A stretch of DNA of 64,000 bases from Halanaerobium hydrogeniformans (GCF_000166415.1 NC_014654.1:1178001-1242000), one strand, 5' to 3'; shown: positions 18,187 to 28,600, counted from the stretch's first letter. Notes: generated by a model not told the origin, from the sequence alone. Program-made: numbers and translations.

Positions 18187-19980
18187 ATGAATTTTGATAT
18201 AGCTTTAACCTTAATGATTCTGTTGACTACAATCATATTATTTGTAACTGAAGCTTTTCGGGTAGATATTATTGCGATTCTGGTAATGTTAACTCTGGGC
18301 TGGACTGGTCTTGTTACACCAGCTGAAGCTTTTTCTGGCCTATCCAGTAATGCTGTTATAGCTGTAATCGCAGTAATGATAATTGGTTATGGTCTGGACC
18401 AGTCTGGAGTTATGCAGAAAATAACCCGGCCCTTGATGTCGGCTTCAGGCAGAGAAGAAAAGAGGCTGACAGTTATTCTTTCTTTAGCTGCAGGTGCAAT
18501 CTCTAGTTTAATGCAAAATATCGGTGTTATAGCTTTGTTTTTACCTATAGTCAGGAAGATAACTAGAAAACTTAATCTGCCTTTAAAAAGAGTTTTGATG
18601 CCGGTTGGATTTGCTGTTATTCTTGGTGGTAACCTAACTATGGTTGGTGCTGGAAATCTAATTATCCTCAATGACCTTTTACTTCAGCAGAATGCAGAGC
18701 CCTTTAATCTTTTTGCTGTGTTTCCAATTGGGCTTGCGGTTTTATTATTAGGAATTATATATTTTTATTTTTTTGGTGGCAAACTGCTTTCAGCAGATAA
18801 AAAAGAGGAAGAAGGATTTTTAGAAAAACAGCAGAAATTGATTACAGCCTGGGAAATATCAACTACTGTGTATACATATAGAGTTCCAGAAGGCTGTAAT
18901 CTTTTAATTAATACCCTGGAAGAAACAAATCTCTGGTCTGATTATAATCTCTATCTTCTTGCTTTAAGAGAAGATGGTGATATTTCCTATGCTCCCTGGC
19001 GGTTCACCAGATTTTCTGCTGGCCAGGAATTGATTATCATGGGAGATAAAGATAATCTAAATGCTTTTGGTAAAGACTACAATTTAACCCTTGAAAAAGA
19101 ATACAGTGATTATTTGGATCATCCTAAATTGGAGAATACAGCTTTTGCTGAGCTGATGTTAACCCCTCGCTCAGATCTGGCTGGAAAATCTATCAGAGAG
19201 ATTGCACTTAGAAAAAATTACTATGTTAATCCTGTTCATCTAATCAGAGGAGAAAAAGAAATTAGTTCTGATTTTTCTGATGTTACTTTACAGGCAGGGG
19301 ATACCCTGGTTGTCTATGGTCCCAATGAAAATATCAGACTATTGGAGTCTGAAAAAGGTCTAATTCTTCTGACTGCTTTACCTCCCAAAAAATCTGAAGG
19401 AAATAAACCGCTTTTTGCAGTAGGAGCATTTTTGCTTTCTATTTTATTGATAATCCTTGGTTTTAATCTGGGTCTTGCTTTCTTTACTGGAGCAGTGCTT
19501 ATCATATTATCGGGGATTTTAAAGATTGACGAAATTTATGAGGCAGTTGACTGGAAAACTGTTTTTTTACTGACAGGTTTGATTCCTCTTGGTGTAGCTA
19601 TGGAGAATACCGGTGCTGCTCAATATCTGGCTAATTTGATGATTATGCCGCTTAAAGATGGCCCGGTTTTTTTAATACTTTTAGCAGTGGCACTGCTGGC
19701 CAGCATTTTTACATTATTTATGTCAAATGTTGCTGCATCAGTTGTGCTGGTTCCACTTGTAATGATAATCGGCAGACAAATCGGGATCGATCCCCGAGGG
19801 CTTGCTCTGCTTGCTGCAGTTTCAGCCTCTAATTCCTTTATACTGCCAACCCACCAGGTTAATGCCTTCTTTATGTCGGCCGGTGATTATAAGAGCAGTG
19901 ATTATCTAAAAGCAGGAGGTTTTCTGACATTGATCTATATTTTTACTGCATCTTTGATGGTTTATTTATTTTATATTTAG
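18187..19980 (+). CDS. SLC13-family permease with RCK_C (TrkA-C) domains
   Basis: This 597-residue protein has about 10 membrane segments in two blocks (1-195 and 405-597). Between them are two soluble RCK_C-like domains of about 80 residues each, ending in similar VVYGPNENI and IIMGDKDNL strings. This layout is found in SLC13-related anion permeases annotated as sulfate or dicarboxylate carriers. Coupling to the YeeE pair suggests an inorganic sulfur anion as substrate, which is inference from context. The RCK_C domains could bind a nucleotide such as c-di-AMP, as in other RCK_C transporters; not shown here. Confidence 0.88.
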   Translation: MNFDIALTLMILLTTIILFVTEAFRVDIIAILVMLTLGWTGLVTPAEAFSGLSSNAVIAVIAVMIIGYGLDQSGVMQKITRPLMSASGREEKRLTVILSLAAGAISSLMQNIGVIALFLPIVRKITRKLNLPLKRVLMPVGFAVILGGNLTMVGAGNLIILNDLLLQQNAEPFNLFAVFPIGLAVLLLGIIYFYFFGGKLLSADKKEEEGFLEKQQKLITAWEISTTVYTYRVPEGCNLLINTLEETNLWSDYNLYLLALREDGDISYAPWRFTRFSAGQELIIMGDKDNLNAFGKDYNLTLEKEYSDYLDHPKLENTAFAELMLTPRSDLAGKSIREIALRKNYYVNPVHLIRGEKEISSDFSDVTLQAGDTLVVYGPNENIRLLESEKGLILLTALPPKKSEGNKPLFAVGAFLLSILLIILGFNLGLAFFTGAVLIILSGILKIDEIYEAVDWKTVFLLTGLIPLGVAMENTGAAQYLANLMIMPLKDGPVFLILLAVALLASIFTLFMSNVAASVVLVPLVMIIGRQIGIDPRGLALLAAVSASNSFILPTHQVNAFFMSAGDYKSSDYLKAGGFLTLIYIFTASLMVYLFYI

Positions 19981-20014
19981 AAAATTAAAAGAGTAAAATT
20001 TTGTAGATGTTTTA

Positions 20015-20596
20015 TTAAACACTTTCATATTTGCTGCTAAAATATAAAATAATTATAACAATACTTATTCCAAAACCAGAAGAACCTAAAAGCATTGTTA
20101 AAAGAAGAGGACTGATGATAAAAACAGTTAATAAGCAAGCAACACTTTTTATTTTATCAGAAGCTTTATGCATTTTATAAGTCAAAAAGTCTGCAGGCTT
20201 TTTGGCTTTGAAATTCGTTGCAACTTTCTTATTTATTGATTTTTTATTTACTTTTTGTATATTTTTCTCAATATATACCTCACATTCTAGGGTTTTGCTT
20301 TCATTATCTTTTTCAATAATTTCTGATATTTCAGCCTTATATTGATTACCATCCTGGATCCACTTGTAAATGCTTTCTGCCTTTGAGATTTCGAGCCATC
20401 CAAGTTGTTCATTCAAAGGTTTGCTTATTACTTTTAAAACAGGTTTTTTATATTCATTAACTGAAGGGATTAAAAATAATTCATCTCCAGGTTTTGATAC
20501 CTTTAACAATTTTTGTCTATTTATACCATTATCAGTATCTAAAGTTACTCCGACAATTTTTCTATCAAATCCATGGTTTTCATTTTTTTCGTTCAT
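20015..20596 (-). CDS. HIRAN-like domain protein with two C-terminal membrane helices
   Basis: This 193-residue protein starts at ATG 20596 after a GGGGGG ribosome site. Residues about 10-90 fit the HIRAN pattern: IVGV, then GDELFLIP, N-x-Y, VLKVI, LGWLEISKAESI and AEISEII. A basic linker rich in K and N follows, then two hydrophobic segments (about 150-190). HIRAN domains usually bind DNA ends and sit in helicases or nucleases. A membrane-tethered form is unusual. The gene is alone on the minus strand, convergent with the SLC13 permease. Domain assignment is by pattern only. Confidence 0.6.
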   Translation of the reverse strand: MNEKNENHGFDRKIVGVTLDTDNGINRQKLLKVSKPGDELFLIPSVNEYKKPVLKVISKPLNEQLGWLEISKAESIYKWIQDGNQYKAEISEIIEKDNESKTLECEVYIEKNIQKVNKKSINKKVATNFKAKKPADFLTYKMHKASDKIKSVACLLTVFIISPLLLTMLLGSSGFGISIVIIILYFSSKYESV

Positions 20597-20898
20597 CAAA
20601 TCCCCCCTTATAGTTTAATTAAAATCTTTATCAATTATAATTATAATTAATATGATTAAAATGTCAAAAGTTCAGCTGCAGTAAATGGCTTTAACAGTAA
20701 GAACTGACATAGAATTAATATATCAACTTTTTTTGGAAATATAGAATATATTATCAGCTAATTGATTTGTGTCTTCTAATTTGTTAAAATAATAGCAATA
20801 GTTAAATTATTCTGAAATTGAATAAATTAAGTAAAAATTTGTATCTGCTAAATTGTTATGTTGGAAAATAATATTAAAATAATTTGAGGAAGTGAGAA
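20597..20898. other. AT-rich gap between divergent genes
   Basis: This gap separates the minus-strand HIRAN-like gene from the plus-strand sensor gene and should hold promoters for both. I see no hairpin terminator, riboswitch or conserved operator in it. Confidence 0.3.
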
Positions 20899-23544
20899 AT
20901 GATGGGGAATAAAGTGATAAGCCTTATTTTAGATGATAATGACAAAAGTTTTGATAAATTAAGACAGATTTTAAAACAGGGAAATTATCAAGTAGAATTA
21001 GCAGGCTGTTATCAGGATGGATTAGATATCACTTCTAAAGAGCAAATAGATTTAATATTATTGGAAAACGAACTTTCTGGAAAAAATGCTTTTGAAGTTT
21101 ACGAAAACTTAAAAACAAAAAACAGTAACCGAGATATTCCGGTAATCTTTATCAGTTCTCTAAATAAGGCAGAGCAAAAAGCAAGAGCTTTTGAGTTAGG
21201 TGCTGTAGATTATATCACTAAACCTTTTAACGAAAATGAAATTATGGCAAGAATAAATAGACATTTAAATATTAAAGAAGAAAAAGATAAGTTGAAAGTA
21301 AAGAATGAAAAGCAGGAAATTCTATTAGAAAATATTGAAACTCAAATCTGGTATCTAAAAGATCCTGAAACTTATGGGCCGGTAAATGAGGCTCATGCTG
21401 ATTTTTTGGGATTTGAGAAGTCAGAGATAGAACATAAGAAAATAAGTAATTTTTATTCCGAAGAAGAAACTGAGATTTGCATAATGGGTAATAAAAAAGT
21501 ATTCCAGAAAAAAGAGAAAATAGAAACAGAAGAATTGATCAATAATCGTGAAGGTGAAAACAGACTTTTTGCTGTAACTAAAACCCCAAAAATTAATAAA
21601 AATGGGGAAGTAGAGTATGTTGTCTGTACAGCATTAGATATAACGGAAAGAAAAAAACAGGAAGAAAAACTTAAAAAACAGAAAGACAGGTTAAACTGGA
21701 TTATTGAAGGTACTAACTCGGGTACCTGGGAGTTGAATCTTCAGACAGGAGAAGCTTTTTGCAATCAAAAATGGGCAGAACTGCTTGGATATGAACTGGA
21801 AGAAATTGATTTAACAACTATAAATAACTGGAAAAATCTAGTTCATCCAGATGATTTAAAAAAATGTAAAAAGGCTTTTAAAAAGCATTTTAGGGGAGAA
21901 GCAGAATCCTACAATGTGGAAGCACGAATGAAACATAAAGCAGGTCATTGGATCTGGATGCTCGGACTGGGTAAAGTTATTTCCTGGACAGATGATGGTA
22001 GTCCATACAAAATGTTTGGAATTGATATTGATATTTCAGAGCAGAAAAAACAGGAGCAGATCATCAAAGAACTTCACAGTGCTACTATTGGTTTACAAAA
22101 GCTTGATAGTGAAAAAGAAATCTGCCTGAAAACCATTGAGTCAGCCAGAGAAATATTAGATTTTGATTTGTGTCATGTTAGCCTGCTTAAAAACGATCAA
22201 TTTGTTCCAACAGCAGCTTCTGAAATAATGGAAACAAAAACCCTGCCTCTAGATTATGGAATTGCTGGTAAGGCATTTAAAAATAATGAAAGCTATCTTA
22301 CTTTAAATACGGCTAAAGATCCAGATGCAAAGCCAACCGAGAAAAAGTATAAATCAGGAATTACTATCCCAATGAAGGATACCGGTTTTTTCCAGGCTAT
22401 ATCTACAGAGATAAATGATTTTAATCAAAAAGATTTAGAACTTGCTGAGATTCTTATCGGGAGCACTAAAGCAGCTTTAGACAAGCTTTATTATCAAAAA
22501 GAACTAGAATATAAATCTTTTCATGACAGCTTAACTAATTTATATAATCGGAGGTTTTTTGAAGAAGAGCTGCACAGACTGGATACCAAAAGACAGCTGC
22601 CAATTAGTATTATAATGGCTGACTTGAATGGCCTAAAACTTATCAATGACAGTTATGGTCATGAAAAAGGTGATGAATTATTAAAAAAGACAGCAGAAAT
22701 TTTAGAAAGCTCTATACGAAAAGAAGATATAGTTGCTCGTCAGGGTGGGGATGAATTTGCTGTTCTGCTGCCTAAGACCGATAATGAGCAGTTAAACAAA
22801 ATAATAAAAAGAATTAAAGCTGAAGTTAAAAATGCAAATAATAAAGAGAATATTCCGATCTCTATAGCTCTTGGTTCAGCTACTAAAGAAGACCCGGCAG
22901 AATCAATAAATCAGGTACTCAAAAAAGCAGATGACAATATGTATCAGAACAAATTATCAGAAAGTAGGAGTACTAAAAGCAAGATAGTCCAGGGATTATT
23001 AAACAGCCTCAGTGCAAAAAGCAATGAAACTCAAGAACATTCTTTAAGAATGCGGAATTTAGCGCTTAAATTTGGCAATAAATTGAAACTAACTTATTCT
23101 GAGCTTAACAGACTTTCGTTGTTAGCCACCATGCATGATATTGGTAAAACTACAATCCCAGAAAATATCTTAACTAAACCTGGACAACTAACTGATAAAG
23201 AATGGGAGTTAGTTAAAAAACATTCAGAAAAGGGATATAAAATCGCTTCTGCCTCTGAAGAATTGGTTTTAATAGCAGAGGATATATTATCTCATCACGA
23301 AAACTGGGATGGGAAGGGTTATCCACAGGGGTTAAAAGGTGAAGAAATCCCCTATTTAGCCCGCATAATATCAATTGTTGATGCTTATGATGTAATGGTA
23401 AATGAAAGTTCATACAACAGGGCTATCTCAGCTGAAAAAGCTTTAGAAGAAATAAGGAAAAATTCTGGCAGTCAGTTTGATCCAGAGTTAGCAGATGAAT
23501 TTATTGAGTTGATGACTGAAGTTTTTTCTCTGTCTTTAGAATAA
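20899..23544 (+). CDS. Receiver-PAS-PAS-GAF-GGDEF-HD-GYP cyclic-di-GMP enzyme with Glu at the receiver phospho-site
   Basis: This is an 881-residue cytosolic protein. The receiver domain (1-125) has the acidic pocket but carries Glu56 (LILLENELSG) where Asp is expected. Two PAS domains follow (about 140-255 and 260-390), then a GAF-like region (400-530). The GGDEF domain has an intact RQGGDEF and, five residues before GGDEF, an RKED inhibition site. The HD-GYP domain has HDIGKT and HHENWDGKGYP. It should be able both to make and to break c-di-GMP. The last 340 residues are very close to those of the 30585 gene, so they are recent paralogues. Confidence 0.93.
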   Translation: MMGNKVISLILDDNDKSFDKLRQILKQGNYQVELAGCYQDGLDITSKEQIDLILLENELSGKNAFEVYENLKTKNSNRDIPVIFISSLNKAEQKARAFELGAVDYITKPFNENEIMARINRHLNIKEEKDKLKVKNEKQEILLENIETQIWYLKDPETYGPVNEAHADFLGFEKSEIEHKKISNFYSEEETEICIMGNKKVFQKKEKIETEELINNREGENRLFAVTKTPKINKNGEVEYVVCTALDITERKKQEEKLKKQKDRLNWIIEGTNSGTWELNLQTGEAFCNQKWAELLGYELEEIDLTTINNWKNLVHPDDLKKCKKAFKKHFRGEAESYNVEARMKHKAGHWIWMLGLGKVISWTDDGSPYKMFGIDIDISEQKKQEQIIKELHSATIGLQKLDSEKEICLKTIESAREILDFDLCHVSLLKNDQFVPTAASEIMETKTLPLDYGIAGKAFKNNESYLTLNTAKDPDAKPTEKKYKSGITIPMKDTGFFQAISTEINDFNQKDLELAEILIGSTKAALDKLYYQKELEYKSFHDSLTNLYNRRFFEEELHRLDTKRQLPISIIMADLNGLKLINDSYGHEKGDELLKKTAEILESSIRKEDIVARQGGDEFAVLLPKTDNEQLNKIIKRIKAEVKNANNKENIPISIALGSATKEDPAESINQVLKKADDNMYQNKLSESRSTKSKIVQGLLNSLSAKSNETQEHSLRMRNLALKFGNKLKLTYSELNRLSLLATMHDIGKTTIPENILTKPGQLTDKEWELVKKHSEKGYKIASASEELVLIAEDILSHHENWDGKGYPQGLKGEEIPYLARIISIVDAYDVMVNESSYNRAISAEKALEEIRKNSGSQFDPELADEFIELMTEVFSLSLE

Positions 23545-23694
23545 GCAATTTTACCTCACTAAATTTAGCATAAAGGAGGGGCGATTTATGCAATATTTAT
23601 ATATCATCATGTTTATTTTGCTTATCATTTCATTTTTATCTAAAACTGCCAAGAAAACTCCATCCAAGCTATGCATTGGGTGGAGATAAATTGG

Positions 23695-23815
23695 CTATTT
23701 ATTCTGATTTTCAATATACTTTTTAATTGTCTCAATAGCAGCATCACCAGAAGATACAATAATGATATTGTAGACTATAAACAGAATGATAATTGTTATT
23801 TAAGTCTCTACTCAT
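23695..23815 (-). pseudogene. tnpA (Y1 transposase) remnant, ends only
   Basis: On the minus strand, GGAGG and ATG at 23815 begin MSRDLNNNYHSVYSLQYH, the start of an IS200 TnpA. After a junction the sequence jumps, with a frame change, to SSGDAAIETIKKYIENQNK and stop, which is the normal C-terminus. The middle of the gene, including the HUH and catalytic Tyr region, is deleted. Copy 2 keeps part of the missing middle. Confidence 0.75.
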
Positions 23816-23894
23816 AAAGATCAAACCTCCATTTTTTCTTTTACAAGCAAACATATGTATGATATAATTATAGTAGGATGGAGGTGAAAAATCA

Positions 23895-24618
23895 ATGCGA
23901 TTATCATTTAAATTCAAGCCTAAATTAAGCCATAAGCAATTAGTAATAATTAATGAATTAGCCTGGCATTGCTCTAAATTATATAATACAGTTAATTATC
24001 AGGTTAAAAACAATAAAGATGTAAAAGCTGTCTATACTGAATTAGAAACTAGATATAAAAATAACTGGCATAATGACTACCTTCACTCCCATAACAGACA
24101 GCAGGCATTAAAGCATTTAGCTCAGGACTGGAAAAGTTTTTTTAATTCTCTCAAAGATTATAAAAAGAATCCTCAAAAATATAAGGGGCAGCCAGGGTCA
24201 CCTAATTTTAAACATATGAACAGTAATCCCTGTGAAATAATTTTTACCAATTTAGCTGTTAGAATTAAAGATAACAAATTACTCTTATCCTTATCTAAAA
24301 AGATACAATCTAAATATAATGTGAAAGTCACTAAAGCTTTTAATTTATAATACGCAAGGAAAGCTTTAGTATGACCGTATTCGATTTGGCCGCTATTCAG
24401 TAGATCTGGAAAAAATAAATAAAAGTAACTATGATAAATCCAGAAGAATTACTAGAGGTCTCTTTAAAAATAACGAGGGCCTATTAATTAATGCTGATCA
24501 GAATGGTAGTTTTAATATACTTCGTAAATACCATAACGATAAATGTATTCTCAGACCTATCAAAGAGGCGAGAGATAATGGATTTGTGGACAATCCTTCA
24601 AGATTAAGGGTATCCTAA
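23895..24618 (+). pseudogene. tnpB: tnpB remnant, copy 1, missing its middle
   Basis: ATG 23895 follows GGAGGTG. Codons 1-144 are intact TnpB N-terminus (MRLSFKFKPKLSHKQLV). Then comes the 61-nt palindromic element, which brings a stop at 24348. After it the C-terminal part resumes (YSVDLEKINKSNYDKSRRI, INADQNGSFNILRKY) to TAA near 24616. About 600 bp present in copy 2 are missing, including the first RuvC motif. The junction is explained by recombination between two copies of the 61-nt element. Confidence 0.85.
24330..24390 (+). repeat. 61-nt palindromic element, recombinant copy
   Basis: ACTAAAGCTTT at the start pairs with AAAGCTTTAGT in the middle, and a conserved tail ending CGTATTCGATTTGG follows. 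The left half matches unit A of copy 2 (TATAATACGCAAGG) and the right flank matches unit B (GCTATTCAGTAGAT). Confidence 0.8.
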
Positions 24619-24750
24619 GCTATTAGGAGCAAAATTTAAAAGCCAAACATCTTGTAAACTGACCTAGTAATATAGGTTGAACTTTAATCTATATGAAGCA
24701 GTTAGAAGCTCCCTCTAAATCTTGGTTTTGATTTAGGTGGAGAGGTTCAC
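24619..24750 (+). ncRNA. Possible omega RNA scaffold / right end, copy 1
   Basis: The 130 bases between the tnpB stop and the right end are almost identical in both copies and contain two hairpins (GACCTA-GT-AATATAGGTT and the right-end hairpin). TnpB systems make their guide RNA from this position, with the guide taken from flanking DNA. Expression cannot be seen here, and TnpB is broken in this copy. Confidence 0.4.
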
Positions 24751-24900
24751 AGTGCAGTATTTAGGGACACAGAATATCTTAGTTGGCAGTTTAGTCGGCA
24801 CAGTTATTGGCTCTATTACCATGATGCCGGGCTTTATAGCTTATCCCTTAGCAGGGATATTACTTAGCCGTGGAGTTAGTTATATGGTGGTAGCATCTTT

Positions 24901-25065
24901 CATAATTCCACTTATAACTTCATGTTAGAATGGTGTGATCGTCAGGCTGAAGAAAAACCAGAATGTGATTGCGGCTGCTGGGGTTATCCGCTGGAAATAG
25001 GAACTTACTGGACCTGGGATCACAAAAAATTTAAAGGCTGTCCTAAATGTGGTGAAAAGATTTAA
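24901..25065 (+). pseudogene. 3' fragment of an unidentified zinc-ribbon gene
   Basis: Starting inside the end of the permease fragment but in another frame, 54 codons read HNSTYNFMLEWCDR, then CDCGCWGYPLEIG and CPKCGEKI with a stop at 25063. Cysteine pairs CDCGC and CPKC suggest a zinc ribbon. There is no start codon or ribosome site. It appears joined to the permease piece by a deletion near 24900. Confidence 0.5.
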
Positions 25066-25176
25066 ATAGCTGCAGAACTAATTGAACTTTAATCTTAAGC
25101 AAAGATAAAATTAATATTCAGCTGATAAGATTTAATTAAGATAAAGTTATTGAATCTTTAAAAGGAGCTGATAATA

Positions 25177-25362
25177 ATGGTTTATATTAAAATATGTCCA
25201 GAATGCGAAAGCAGAAGTATAAGTGCTAGCAAAGAAGAGTGGCCCTGTCCGCACTGCAATAAAGATCTATCTGAAGAACCGGTATTTAGAGAAATTAGAA
25301 CTCAAAAAGAATGGTGGAAAACTGCAGAAACTAAAAAAAATAAAAAAAGAGTTTTTGCATAA
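25177..25362 (+). CDS. Small zinc-ribbon protein, unknown function
   Basis: This 61-residue protein has a good AAAGGAG site. Cysteines CPEC (residue 7) and CPHC (residue 24) form a zinc-ribbon knuckle pair. The C-terminal half is charged and rich in W and K. Function is unknown. A strong terminator follows about 60 bases downstream, so it is a separate short transcript or the end of the damaged operon upstream. Confidence 0.7.
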   Translation: MVYIKICPECESRSISASKEEWPCPHCNKDLSEEPVFREIRTQKEWWKTAETKKNKKRVFA

Positions 25363-25418
25363 AGAGATTAAATACTTTAATTATTAATTTCAAAACATCT
25401 GTTTTTAGATAAATGATT

Positions 25419-25450
25419 GAGCCCGGAAGCTTCCGGGCTTATTTTTTTTG
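25419..25450 (+). terminator. Strong intrinsic terminator
   Basis: AGCCCGGAAG pairs with CTTCCGGGCT (25420-25439) and is followed by TATTTTTTTT. It is the most GC-rich hairpin in the neighbourhood. Confidence 0.9.
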
Positions 25451-25649
25451 GAAAAAAATTAAATAAATTTTCATAATGTCGAATAATGTTATATAATGAA
25501 CATAGTGCTAAAAAAATTCTATAAGTAAAATTTAATACTTAATAGCAAATCCGGATTTGAAATATAATTATCTGAACTGCAATTTTCAATATTTAGCAAT
25601 TAAAAAAGAAGGGTTAATTTTTTAACAATATTATATTGGAGGCTAGAAA

Positions 25650-28600
25650 ATGCGGGAAAACAATTTAGAACTAAAAAAAATCCTCTTCAACAATCTAACA
25701 CTAATTATACTAGGGCTTTTATTTATTTTCATTTCTCTATTTACCGTGGTAGAAATAATTTTACCCCTGGTTTTTTTATTGCTGATTTATTCCAGTTACA
25801 AATATAATAAAAGAGGTATTATCTATGCAACATTATTTTCTATTTCACTTTTATTGATTCAGAATTTATATATTCTAGAAGTTCAGCCAATCGAACTTAT
25901 CATAGAAATATTTATAATTATAACTGCCGCATTATATATTTATAACAGTAGCTCTTCGATTGAAAAACTAAATTCTAATTTAGAAGAAAGGGTTAAAGAG
26001 CTCAGTGCTTTAAATAATATTTCTAAAATAACTGAGGAGTTTTATGGATCTCTTGATACAATATTAAAAAAAATAGCCTCAGAAATACCTCAGGGTTATC
26101 AACACCCTGAAGATCTCTGTGTGAAAATCAACTATCAGGATAAAGAATATAAGACAGATAACTTCAAGAAAACAAAGTGGCAGCAAAAAACTGCAATAAC
26201 CATAGATAACGAAGCTGTAGGTAGGATTGAAGTATGCTATCTTAACAAATATTCAGAAGAATATGATAACTCTCCTTTTTTAAAAGAAGAATTTAATCTT
26301 TTAGAATTATTTTCAGATAAAATAAGCAATATTATAAAGATTGCTGAACAGGAAAAAAGAGCAAAAGAGCAGAGAGATTTCCTATCTATCACCTTAAATT
26401 CAATTGGTGATGGTGTTATTATCACCGATAAAAACGGTAGAGTAACCAGGCTAAACAAAACTGCTCAGAAGATGACTAAGTGGAATCAAGAAGAAGCAAA
26501 AGGAAGTCATATTAGTGAAATATTTAAAATAATCAATTCTAAAACTGGAGAAATGGTTAAAAATCCAGTTAAAAAAGTTCTGACAGAAGGCAAAACTGTT
26601 GATCTGGCAAATCATACAAAATTAATTGCCAGAGATAATACTGAACATCATATTGCAGATAGTGCTGCACCTATTAAAGATAAAGCAGGAGAAATTTATG
26701 GTGTTGTGCTTGTCTTTAGAAATGTAACGGAAAAATATCAAATGAGAGAAGAAATAAAAAATAAAGCAGAGCTTTTTTCTAATGCAGTTACAGAGGCTCC
26801 ATTCCCGATAATGCTTCACAATAATAAAGGTGAAGTATTAGAGGTTAATGATGTCTGGCAGGAGTTAACAGGTTATTCTGAAACTGAGATATCTACGATA
26901 GATGAATGGCTGGAACAAGCATATGATAAAAGTTTAAATAAAGAAGATCTTAAAGAAATTTATCAAAACATTTCTGAAGTGAGCACAGGAGAATTTACGA
27001 TTAGAACCAAAGAAAAGCAGCAGAGAATCTGGGACATCAAAAATTCATACCTTGGCTTAGATGAACAGGATAATAAATTATTTATCTCAATGGCGGTAGA
27101 TATAACAGAAAACAAACAGATGGATAAGAAAATAAAGATGTTTAACCGTATTTATAGAACTTTGAGTTCAGTTAACCAACTAATTGTCAATGAAAATTCT
27201 ATAGATCATTTACTAAAGCAGGCGGTTGAAGTTGTAGTAGATGTTGGTAAATATGATACAGCCTGGATTGCAAAGGTATCAGATAATAAAGATTTATTGG
27301 ATGTTAAAGCTATTGCTGGCTATAATTGTTCATTTTTGAGGGAAAGAAAAGTTGAGCTTAATTATCAAAAAGATAATTTAAACATCTATAAAGATGCAAT
27401 TTTAAACGAAGAAACTGTTATTCTAAACTTTGATACAGAACAGGAACTAAAAGGAGAAAACTGTGGTTCAACAGGCGTATTTGTCTTGAAAATATTTGAT
27501 GAAATCTGGGGGCTTATGGTATTTTGTTCAAATGAAGAAAACCGTTTTGATAATAAGGAATATGCCTTATTAAAAGAATTAACTGCAGATGTTTCTCTCG
27601 GAATAGAAAAGATAATTTCCAAGCAAAAACAAAAAGAATCTGAAGCTAAGCTGGCAAAAAGTGAAAAAGAATACAGACAGTTAGTACAGAAATCACCGAT
27701 CGGGATCTATAAAACAAGCTACAGTGGTAAATTGTTGTTTGTTAACCCCACAATAGCTAAAATGCTTGGCTTCAATACTCCTGAAGAGGTATATGATCAT
27801 TATAATGAAGATTTAGAAAACAAATTATATGTGGATTCTAACAAACGCAAAAAATTTATAAAACAGCTGCAGAGGTATGGTGAAGTTAAAGATTTTGTTT
27901 ACAGAATTTATGATAAAAATAATGAGATAAAATGGATAGAAGACAATGCCAGAATCAGCTCTGATAAACAATTAAACGATTTTACAATTGAGGGGTTTGT
28001 TCTGGACATAACTGAAAGGAAAAAACACCAGGAAAAGATAGCTTATATGAGTTTTCATGATAGTTTAACAGGTCTATATAATAGAAGTTATCTAGAAGAT
28101 ATGATGGAAAGAATAGATACCAAACGAAATCTACCGATATGTTTAATAATGGCTGATTTAAATAATCTAAAACAGATTAATGACTTATACGGTCATTCAA
28201 CAGGTGATAAGTGGATAAAAAAAGCAGCAGAAATAATAAAAAATTCCTGCAGGCAGGAAGATGTTATAGCTAGATGGGGTGGAGATGAGTTCGTTATTTT
28301 GCTGCCCCATACTAAAATAAAAGAAAGCGAAAAAATTATCGCCAGAATAAATGAAAGCAAAATTGAAACTGATGAGGGAATAGAAATTTCCATTGCTCTG
28401 GGTACTGCCTGTAAAAACAAGCGTGAACAGGATATTTTTGAAGTTTTAAATGAAGCTGAAAATAGGATGTATATAAATAAATTTGCTGATAGAGAAAGTG
28501 GTAGAGGAATTGTTCTGGCAGGTTTTTTAAACACTCTAAAAGAAAAAAGTTTTGAAACTGAAAATCATGTTAATAGAATGGGTGAATTATCCAGACGGTT

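Larger units (their letters stand above)
23639..24750 (+). mobile_element. IS200/IS605-family element, copy 1, decayed
   Basis: The left end starts near TCTAAAACTG and has a subterminal hairpin, CTCCATCCAA with TTGGGTGGAG (23659-23686). The right end has CTCC-CT-CTAAATC paired with GATTTAG-GT-GGAG and finishes at GAGGTTCAC, 24750. A divergent tnpA remnant and a broken tnpB lie between. There is no target duplication, as expected for Y1-transposase elements. Boundaries were set by comparison with copy 2 at 51851-53423. Both copies are preceded by TTTTTA. Confidence 0.85.
23589..24902 (+). pseudogene. Two-piece remnant of a DUF318/ArsP-like permease gene, split by IS200/IS605
   Basis: A strong AAGGAGGGG is followed by ATG 23589 and a 17-codon hydrophobic start (MQYLYIIMFILLIISFL). 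It stops at the IS left end near 23639. After the IS, bases 24751-24902 resume with family sequence: VQYLGTQNILVGSL, IGSITMMPGFIAYPLAG, VSYMVVASF. This matches the second half of small permeases of the DUF318 group. About 40 codons between the pieces, and the C-terminus, are missing. The gene is dead. Confidence 0.65.
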
